A DNA stretch of 64,000 nt, taken from assembly GCF_016808095.1 (NCBI RefSeq), contig NC_068970.1, forward strand, positions 63,401,130 through 63,465,129, written 5' to 3'. The stretch is from Vigna angularis (lineage: Eukaryota > Streptophyta > Magnoliopsida > Fabales > Fabaceae). Of this stretch, positions 11,214 through 20,226 are shown piece by piece (the stretch's first letter is position 1; every line of letters starts with the position of its first letter). Made by a program: the position numbers and the translations under genes. The notes beneath the pieces are model-generated. The model was not told the DNA's origin and made no database searches. It was given only the letters and a program-made list of their open reading frames with translations.

Positions 11214-14091
11214 CTAACTCCATCTTTGTAGAAGATAAGCGGTCCACTCTTGCCTTATCTGGTTAATTGTGTCCTCTGTAATAGGCGATGTAGTCTTGAA
11301 ACGCTGCAAAATTCAAGAAAGATTCATTATTGTTTCATATATAGTTGAAGATGATTTTGATTTGTAATGTATTGAAGGTATACATCATTACCTCATTCCA
11401 GTCATCTGTAATGACAGCTCGAATGATGGTCTTAATCCAACACATCACATAGAAGCCACATTCCCATGAATCTACCTGCTGGTTACACTAAAATAACAAA
11501 CTAAATAGTTAAAAATTTAGATCATTCAATAACATAAATGAATTAGAAACTATAAATGACTTACAACCTTTGGATACAAAATTTGAACCAATTGACCACG
11601 AGATTTACCAATAACTCTGTACAGATTGAAAACACAAAGTATAATTAATATGACTATTTTATCATAAAAGTTGAAGGTTAACATCAAATTGAAGTCATTT
11701 TTTGGAGAAACACTTACCCTTGAAGCATGGTTCTCAAGTCATTTTTCATCTTCCTGTGCAACGAACAAAACCATATAATTTTACATTGTTTGGGAATGAT
11801 AACCATCATCTGCCAGTGAGACCTATCACGAAGGACAAATAGTTATTCAACTAATTAAGGAAACTATAATAATAAACTGACCACATATAAAAACACGTAC
11901 CCGTCAATGTATGGCACAAGGTATACGTCTCTTTTGGACTCATCCATCCATGTTTGCAAATAATGTTGTCTGTTTTGAAGTGTGTTACCAGACGGTTGAA
12001 TGGTCTGAGGTTCAACAAATCCGTACATGGAAGACCGACCTTGGTCTACAACGATTGTGTCCATGTACCTAAAACAACAAAGTTAAGTCGTTAGAAACTA
12101 TATAAGAATGTAAATAAAAGTAATATCAAAGACCAAATTGACTAACTTACATGCACCACAGCTGAATGATAGAAATATTCAACATCCTGTCTCCCTCAAT
12201 CACCTCCAATGCATCAGAAAATGTGACATAAACTGGCACATGTGGGGGAAGACCAAATACCCTCAAATCCCAGTATAGTTCTAATGATGCTTTCTTCAAT
12301 CTGGGTAATTTTGTCACTAACTTTGATATAGGATCATCCTCTGCTTCAGCCATGTCATCATCTTCATGTATGACTGTATCATGAATTGGCTGCTTCTGAG
12401 GACGTGTGAACTGAAGATAAGAATTTACGTCAAAGCTTTATAAACAATTATATGAAGACAATTAACATAGAAATACTAAGGAAAAAGACATTATACCTGT
12501 GGAGTCGCGATGTGGGACATGATCAATGCTCTAGGCCAGGCAATAAATGTTCCTATGGCCTCCCCCACAAAGTTAATTTCTGGAGTGGGTACAGGCACCT
12601 GAGCCTGGGGATCCCGAACCTCGTCAATGGTCACACGCACGTGCTGGGGTAATATGGCAACACCATGAATGGTCTCCCCTCCCTCAAGCACTCGTCCGAC
12701 AACCACAATGCGTGGGGGATCCCCATCAACCAACAGCTCATATTGACCGCTATACTCATTGGGTTCTACAGCAGAGCATGATCCTCTAGTGCTGACACGA
12801 GGTGCTGTGGGAGTTTCATCGGCCCCCATGTGGCCTTGCGTCATGGAATGCAGCTTTTCTTCAAGCGCTCTTTGTATTTGTTTTTGTTCTTGTAGCTGCT
12901 CCATGAATCGTTGCTCCATTGATCTCATGCTTTGGTTGAGTCTTTCCTCCCACTGAAGATCCATCTGCCTCAGTGTCTCCTGACTCATTGATTGGGGGGT
13001 TTTCTGTGTAGGGCCAAAATAGTCACGAAGACCAATCGCCCCTGGAACTCCACGTACACGTCCTGGGTGCTCGGGCCTTCCAATGGCCGTTGTCAGAATG
13101 TCGTCCCTACCTTGGCCAGCAAATGTCCCCTGAGTCTGCTGCTCAACCAACTCATCCTGCACATAAAAAAACCAAGTTACTTAGAAGACATGCTGTGATA
13201 GATACACAATCAAATAACTGCTTATAATTTGAACTTACAATTCTCTGTGAGATCAAGGCAGCTGAGGAAGATGTCATGTTCCCATCAGATTTAGTCCGAG
13301 CAGCCTTCCACAGCTCGTACCTAGCAGGTGCAGGTGCTAGGTCAGGCGACTCAAGTCCCAAGGCATCGGCTCTAGACTTTCTCAGTTTCTTCTCCAGTTT
13401 TGCATATCCACCTCGTGATAACAAGTGGGGTGTGTCGTTTAGCCTTTGTCTTTCTTGGGCGGCTAACCTTTTATCCTGTGAAACCATGTATATAAGTAAG
13501 TCTAAAATCATAAAAACTCAATGAAAGATGATCTTAAGAAACATACCTTCCATTCTTCAGACTCTCTAGATGCACGAAACTGCATCCAATCCTCCTCTGT
13601 GAAGGTATAATGCTGAGATGGATTTTCATGTTGTCTATCTCCAAAGACATATAGTCGTGTCAGCCTTGTCTTGAAATCCCTAAATCTTATTGCTATATGC
13701 GATAACACTTTCTTTCTGATTTGCAATGTGTTTGGAATATCAAAATGTTGCTGTTTAAAACAAAAAACTTGTTACCAAGAGAAAAGTTAACAGATAAGTA
13801 TATCACAAATTGCATGAAGTCTAAACATACCAGAACATCTTGCCATAAGAGGTTCTTGTCGACCTCTGGGACGTCATCCCAACATGCATGAAGGATAGAG
13901 ACATGACTTTTTGCTAACTTGCCCAGATAACTCCTAAACCTATCAGCATTTGGCCCTGATGGATGACCTGATCTGGGGTCAATGTCAACATGCCTCCTCT
14001 GACCATCCACGCGTCCGGATGTCACATCTGCCACTCGGGTGACGCCTCGTCCACGTCTGCTCTTTCCCGATCCTGAGTCTGAGGCCAACAT
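11214..14091 (-). CDS. CACTA second gene: Transposase_24 (TNPA-like) protein with C-terminal Ulp1-like C48 domain
   Basis: Ten exons keep one frame: 14091-13831, 13750-13547, 13475-13239, 13156-12497, 12410-12151, 12068-11901, 11822-11718, 11616-11565, 11487-11392 and 11303-11214, giving about 710 residues with no internal stop. The start is the first ATG after a splice acceptor at 14094. The N-terminal third has Transposase_24 (PF03004) features, such as FTEEDWMQF and the following SRGGYAKLEKKL. Exon 4 holds a coiled coil (QWEERLNQSMRSMEQRFMEQ). The last exons carry a Ulp1/C48 peptidase core: HWQMMVI, then IIWFCSL, then QQVDSWECGFYVM. The His, the Gln six residues before the Cys, and the Cys are present. 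The usual Asp 17 residues after the His is Cys. The protein probably binds the subterminal repeats. Protease activity is doubtful. Confidence 0.8.
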
Positions 14092-14175
14092 ACCTGAAAA
14101 ATTAGACAACGTTAGTAATAATTCAATTATGATGAACATACATATAAAGTCAATAAAAGTGAAAATATTAACCTA

Positions 14176-17100
14176 TTAATTAATTGTTTTTTCCCAAATG
14201 CCTTCGTTGTGATCACTACGAATTGCTTGCATTACATCGGCAACGTCATCAACTGAGTCTTCAGTGGGTCTACATGCAACACATGTTGTCTCAAGTATAT
14301 CAAGAGAATCGTCATCATCATGTCCATGCATGTTTCTACCTTCTAAAACCACTGACCATTTGTTATTCGATGGATCACTTACGTAGAATATTTGTCTTGC
14401 TTGACTAGCCATGATAAATGGTTCATCAGTGTAATTCATCTTGTTCAAGTCTACCAATGTGAAACCAAGGTCATCCATCATGACACCAGAATTTATATCA
14501 ACCCATTTACACTTGAAAACTGGTACTCTAAAAGTAACGTAATCAACTTCCCATATTTCAAGTATTATTCCAAAATAACTGATGGATGCTGTGATTGGAT
14601 TTTTGTCTTTAGAACTAGCAAAGTGCACAGACTCAGCTTGTAGTGTGACGCCACTATTTTGAACTCTGCTTTTGTCATCTTCTACCTTTGTCTGAAAAGA
14701 AATATTGTTTATATAGTACCCACCATATGTAATGACCTCTGTGTTCGGTCCACGAGATAACCTCAATAAAGTTTCAGAAACATGTGGAGTCGCATACACC
14801 TTTTTCTTAAACCATCCCAAGAAGGTTTTCACATGTTCATTAAGATGCCATTTTTCACTCATTTTTGGGTTTGCTGCCTTTATTTCATTAACGTGGTCAG
14901 AAATGTAAGGAATCACATCAACAGTGTTGTTTAAGACGTACAAATGAGCTTGGTCAATTTCTTTTCTGCTAACACTTTGAATTGTCACACCTCGAACACC
15001 CTTACCTTCACATTTTCCTTCATTTTTGCTCTTGGGAAGACCGACGGGTTCACAAGATGGCATATAACTTGAACAAAATTCAATGGCTTCTTCTGCAACG
15101 TATCGCTCTATGATTGAAGCTTCTGGTCTATACTGATTCTTGACATATCCCTTTAAGATCTTCATGTATCTTTCAACTGGGTACATCCACCTTAAGAAGA
15201 CCGGCCCACATATTCGAATTTCTCTGACTAGATGAACAATCAAATGTACCATGATGTCAAAAAAGGAAGGTGGAAAATACATCTCCAATTGACATAGTAG
15301 TCTTATTCCCTCATTTTCCAATTCATCTAAACCTCGAGGGTCAACAACTTTCTTGCAAATGGCATTAAAGAAAAAACTCAGACGTGTCAGAATACCCCTA
15401 ACAGAAGGAGGTAATATGCCTCGAATAAGAACCGGTAACAATTGTTGCATCAATACATGACAATCGTGAGACTTTAAACCAACTAGCTTTAAGTCTTGCA
15501 TAGACACAAGGTTACTAATATTTGAAGAATAACCTTGCGGAACCTTCACACTTCTTAAACAGTTACAAAAACTTTGTTTTTCTTTTTTGGAAAGTGTGTG
15601 ACAGGCTGGGGGCAGATAGGTGCGTCTTCCTATTATCTGTGGATGTAACTCAGATCGGATTCCCATGTCAGCCAAATCTTGTCTTGCCTTTATTCCGTCT
15701 TTGCTCTTCCCTTTGACGTTTAATAAAGTTCCGATGACACTGTCACAAACATTTTTTTCAACGTGCATCACATCAATACAATGTCTAACATCAAGTTCAC
15801 ACCAATATGGAAGCTTAAAAAATATCGATCGTTTCTTCCAAATGTTCTTTGCAGAGGTACTTTTATGATGTTTTCCAAACACAATGTCAATGTTTTTGAC
15901 TTCGTTGTACACCTCTTGACCATTCCGGGGTCTGCACACAACCTCATCCTCAGCACTTCCATTAAATGCTTTTTTCAATCTACGATAAGGATGATTACGA
16001 GGAAGAAATTTTCGATGTCTTGTATATACTGTCTTCTGACCATGCTTCAACTGAAGGTAACTAGTGTTTTCTTCACATATGGGACATGCAAAATGACCTT
16101 TAACACTATAACCGCTCAAGTTTCCATATGCTGGGAAATCATTTATAGTGCAAAACAACATTGCACGCAAACGGAACTGTTCCTGAACATGTGAATCAAA
16201 CACGTCGATGCCTTCTTCCCACAACAATTTCAAATCATCAATTAAAGGTGCTAAGTAAACATCAATGTCATTTCCAGGTTGTCTAGGACCGGATATCATC
16301 ATTGTCAACATCACATATTTTCTCTTCATGCACAACGAAGGAGAAAGATTGTAAATCATCAACATAACTGGCCACGAACTGTGTTTGCTACTTAAGTTTC
16401 CATAAGGATTCATACCATCAGTTGCAAGTGCAAGCCTTAAGTTTCTTGGATCTGCACCAAATTCAGGGAAATTGTCATCAATCTTTTTTCATTGTGGAGA
16501 ATCAGCAGGGTGTCGAAGAAGATTATCGCACTTTCTTTCGTCAGAGTGCCATTTAAGGTTCTTTGCATCTTCTTCAACAGAGAACATACGTTTGAACCTA
16601 GGTATTATAGGCAAATACCACATCACCTTAGCAGGTGCACCATCATTACCTTCATTACCAGTGACTCTGTCAGATTTCTTTTTAAAACGGGATAAACCAC
16701 ATGTTGGACAATAGTTTAACGAAGCAAACTCCTTTGTGTACAAAACACAATCATTAGGACAAGCATGTATCTTTTGATATTCAAGACCCATTGGATATAA
16801 AATTTTTTTGGCCTCGTAATTACGAATAACTCGGTGAAACTTTTATCGGTCCATCCATTCCTTGCTTTTAAACTAAACAACTTTAAAGTTGAAGACAAGC
16901 GTGTAAAGTTTGAGCATCCTGGGAACAACGGTTGCTCTGAATCATTAATAAGAGTATCATACAAATTAGCCCTTCCAAAATTATCTTCACCGACATCACG
17001 TATCATGTCCTCTAAATGGTCACTCATCCATTCTTCCACATAATTTGTTCCTCGTGACGTGGTAGGCTGCTCAAGTACTTCTCCATGCCAAGTCCAAACG

Positions 17101-17306
17101 GTATAAGTCCTCATTATGCCGTACATGAATAGATGGTCACGCACATTGCCTAAGTCTTGGCGTATTTGATTAAGACAACGCACACAAGGACAAAAATATG
17201 TCCCGTTGACAGACTTAGCATTTTGTTCAACGTATTGCAAGAACTGCGAAACACCCTTGTCATATTCTTCACTCATGCGACGTTCGTTCATCCATCTTCG
17301 ATCCAT
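14176..17306 (-). pseudogene. CACTA TNP2-like transposase, disrupted
   Basis: Three open blocks on the minus strand together give a TNP2-type transposase. 17306 to about 16835 starts MDRRWMNERRMSEEYDKGV and holds the Transpos_assoc zinc-binding region (CPCVRCLNQI). The next block, ending at 16492, begins around NYEAKKILYPMGLEYQ and has the CPNDC...CPTCG zinc motif and HPADSPQ. The third block (to 14176) has the Transposase_21 catalytic core (LALATDGMNPYGN, GPRQPGNDIDVYLAPL, FACPICEE) followed by DUF4218- and DUF4216-like regions. Two lesions break it. The frame shifts between about 16840 and 16815, where some 15-20 residues expected in the family are missing. A TGA at 16489-16491 replaces the Trp codon normally following HPADSPQ. 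The family normally supplies cut-and-paste transposase. This copy cannot encode it in full. Confidence 0.92.
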
Positions 17307-18220
17307 ACTATGTTCGTAAAATCATCAGTTCAAGTGTTTTAACTCTCACAAGGTTAGGCCCTACCCATTCAAAAAAATTAATTTTCATAATTTGCTCAAC
17401 CACGTGCATTGAAGTCTACGTCATAAAATTGATACAATTTCGGCAGCATTTCGCATTGGTCTCCAAAATACACGAAATGAGAGTAGTCAACGATGACCAC
17501 AATCAAATATGCATCCGGAGAACAACACAAGTACTGAACCGAAATTTCATCAATCTTATCCTTAAACTCCAATTGACATGGTATTGCAAATTATGAAAAT
17601 TAATTTTCTCAAACTGTCCAATCGGACAATTCAAAATTTAACACAAACGATTAAAAGATTAATCGTTTGTCTTAAATTTCAAACGGGAACTAAGTGTCAC
17701 TCAATGTATGGCAATAACTAATACACATTTTACACAATAACACATACATGCATACACAAAATTTAACAGTCAAAAACGTCCATACACTAATACACATTTC
17801 GCATTAATCGTTTAACACAATAACATAACTAATACACATTTTACAGTCAAAAACGTCCATACACAAAATCCACATACATGCACACACAAAATTTTCAACC
17901 AACAAGCTAACATGAAAAGTAGATTCCAAATGAGAAGGAGGGAAGTAGAGGAGTAAACGGCCTAACACGCAGTCCAAAAAGAGTCAAGGAAGCCGCCCAA
18001 GAACACGCAAGAGTCTGCAAAAAAACGGACCCAAAACAATTTTTAATCGGTTCAAATCAAAGACATTTCATCACAGAGCAATGTAATCGGACTAAATGTA
18101 ATTTTAAACGGTCCAAAAGTGAGAAAACCAACCTCGAATATCAACGGCGCAGCAGCAGAGTCGGCGTTCGCGGGGAAGAAGACGAACAGTGAATGGTCTC
18201 GGTTCGCGCTTTCAGTTTTA
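17307..18220. other. 5' leader region of CACTA transposase
   Basis: About 0.9 kb between the transposase start and the right subterminal array. No coding frame is supportable. It probably holds the transposase leader, possibly with a non-coding first exon. Between 17700 and 17890 ACACA-rich near-repeats recur, such as CAAAAACGTCCATACAC twice. Confidence 0.5.
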
Positions 18221-19317
18221 ATGATCATAGACGTCCGGCCCCCGTGGCCGGACGTCTATAATATTATAGACGTCCGGCCCACCACTAATATGACGTTGTA
18301 ATGAATTTAAAATTGAATATCGCGGGGCTTTAAACGTCCGTTCAACTGGCGCGGACGTCTATAATATTATCAACGTCCGTCCCACGACGGACGTCTAAAA
18401 TTCTGATGAAAACCTAAACGATTCAATTACCCTGTTAGTCCTCTGAACGTCCGTTCTGAGGGGCGCGGACGTCTATCATATTATAGACATCCGCGCCCCT
18501 CAGAACGGACGTTCAGAGGACTGACAGAGTGCTGGGGTAATCATTACTTTAAGCCTGCTGAACGTCCGTCCTGTGGGTCGCGGACGTCTATAATATGATA
18601 GACGTCCGCGCCCCTCACAACGGACGTTGAGAGGACTGACAGAGTGGCTGGGGTAATAATTATAGACGTCCGCGCCCCTCAAGACGGACGTCCAGCGGAC
18701 TTAAATCAATTAGTACCCCAGCAGCTCTGTCAGTCCCCTGAACGTCCGTTCTGAGGACGGACGTTCGGAGATTGAAAATGTTAGCCTATAAACGTCCGTG
18801 CACTGGGACGGACGTCTATAATGTTATAAACGTCCGGCTCGACCCAGGACGGACGTTCAAGGATTGACAACGGCAGCCTTTAAAACGTCCGTCCGCTTGT
18901 GACGGACGTCTATAATGTTATAAACGTCCAGCTCGACCCAGGATGGACGTTCAAGGATTGACAACGGCAGCCTTTAAAACGTCCGTCTTCTTGTGACGGA
19001 CGTCTATAATGTTATAAACGTCCGTCTCGACCACGGACGGACGTTCAAGGATTGACAACGGCAGCCTTTAAAACGTCCGTCCTCTTGTGACGGACGTCTA
19101 TAATGTTATAAACGTCCGTCTCGACCACGGACGGACGTTCAAGGATTGACAACGGCAGCCTTTAAAACGTCCGTCCTCTTGTGACGGACGTCTATAATGT
19201 TATAAACGTCCGTCTCGACCACGGACGGACGTCTAGAGTTCCACTTATTTACTATTATGCCACCGGTCAATTATATACGTTGGGGATTCGTTGGACGGAC
19301 GTCTATTGGGGGACGTG
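18220..19317. repeat. Right subterminal repeat array with 94-bp tandem units
   Basis: The CGGACGTCTATAAT/ATTATAGACGTCCG motif recurs in both orientations. From 18766 to about 19233 there are five tandem units. Unit starts marked by CAAGGATTGACAACGGCAGCC lie at 18858, 18952, 19046 and 19140, exactly 94 bp apart, with a diverged unit at 18766. The part from 18220 to 18760 consists of larger GC-rich inverted repeats (see 18440-18519). Because the genes run leftward, this array sits at the promoter side of the element and probably combines transposase-binding sites with the promoter. Confidence 0.92.
18440..18519. repeat. 80-bp near-perfect palindrome in the CACTA right end
   Basis: Arms 18440-18476 and 18483-18519 are complementary over 37 bp with one mismatch (GACGTC against GACATC), separated by a 6-base loop CATATT. 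A second, less perfect inverted repeat of the same sequence family follows at about 18558-18632. As RNA it would form a long stable hairpin. As DNA it could extrude a cruciform. Confidence 0.9.
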
Positions 19318-19339
19318 AAAAGCCGTTTCTGCACTAGTG
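19318..19339 (-). repeat. Right terminal inverted repeat of CACTA element
   Basis: 22 bp ending TTTCTGCACTAGTG, the exact reverse complement of 10552-10573, followed by the ATT target-site duplication at 19340-19342. Confidence 0.97.
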
Positions 19340-20226
19340 ATTTAAACCTATATTTCAATTAAACTCCAAATCTCTTGTTAAATTATTTTTCATAAAAACT
19401 GTGTTAAAAAGAGTTTGGATTAAATATCAGGAGAAAAAAAATCAAATTCTTTAATAAATTAATCAGCTACTACTAAATTCTATTCCCACCAATAACACAT
19501 CACAACAAAGTATGTAATATGCATATAATGAAAACAAAAGACCATGCAGAATTGGTAGATAGTAAGATGAAGATTAATAATTAGCTGTAAGCCTATTTTC
19601 GAGAGAAAAAAATTAGCTGTAAATAAGGTTTAACTTTTCATACATAAATATATATGGAAGAGACATACTAATTAAGTGTTTAAGAAGTGGTTAATGAAAT
19701 GGAATAATGAATGAATGCAGACAGAGTCAAGGATAAGAAGGTGGAAGAGTTTGTGTTGGATAAGTCAAATTAAATTTCCCAAGTTTGAGACGTCTCATCT
19801 ATTAAAAGGGTTTGCAATATCTAGAAGCCTCAGCAGCACGCCACGTGGAAGATGTGATACAAAAATCGTGCACTTGAGAGTGGCTATGGTTAGACGCATA
19901 TATTGGTTTTCTTAATTATGGAATTGCTACCACCTTTTCTGTCCCACTTTAAGATAAAGCAAAAGCAAGCAGCTTAGGGGAAATAGAAAAGCAAAAGAAG
20001 AAAAAGAAAAACATGAAAGGAAGAAAGAAAAGAAAACAAAAGCAATAAAGAAAGAAAACAAAGACAAAAGGTTCTCAAAACTCCATGATTATTCAAATTC
20101 TCTCAAAAACAGTACCGAGCACTGCTAGTGTTCCCCCTACTTAATCAGAACCTCTCAAACAACCTTCGATCGGAACAACGTCTTCCTCTTTTCTTCTGTA
20201 GAGATCATAGCAAAATTCAGAAAGCC
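19340..20226 (+). promoter_or_regulatory. Promoter and 5' leader of the bHLH gene
   Basis: The 887 bp between the CACTA end and the bHLH start codon. It holds a palindromic G-box at 19841-19848, an AG-rich stretch at about 19970-20080 that is typical of a leader, and two short upstream reading frames (20013-20048 and 20085-20144). No TATA box can be assigned with confidence. Confidence 0.5.
19841..19848. promoter_or_regulatory. Palindromic G-box CCACGTGG
   Basis: A perfect CCACGTGG lies 379 bp upstream of the bHLH start codon. G-boxes are bound by plant bZIP and bHLH/PIF factors. Function here is inferred from motif and position only. Confidence 0.45.

Larger units (their letters stand above)
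10552..19339 (-). mobile_element. Complete CACTA (En/Spm, CMC) DNA transposon, 8.8 kb
   Basis: Both ends carry the same 22-bp terminal inverted repeat starting CACTAGTGCAGAAACGG, and the element is flanked by ATT on both sides (10549-10551 and 19340-19342), the 3-bp duplication typical of CACTA elements. Inside are arrays of ACGTCCG/CGGACGT repeats at both ends and two genes on the minus strand: a TNP2-like transposase (14176-17306, broken) and a TNPA/Transposase_24-type gene (11214-14091, open). The 5' end of the element is therefore at the right, 888 bp upstream of the bHLH start codon. Identical inverted repeats and target duplications suggest a fairly recent insertion. The broken transposase means this copy would need help in trans to move. 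Confidence 0.97.

Noticed and set aside
18119..18682. Short frames over the CACTA right end
   Set aside because: They run through the subterminal inverted repeats and translate repeat motifs.
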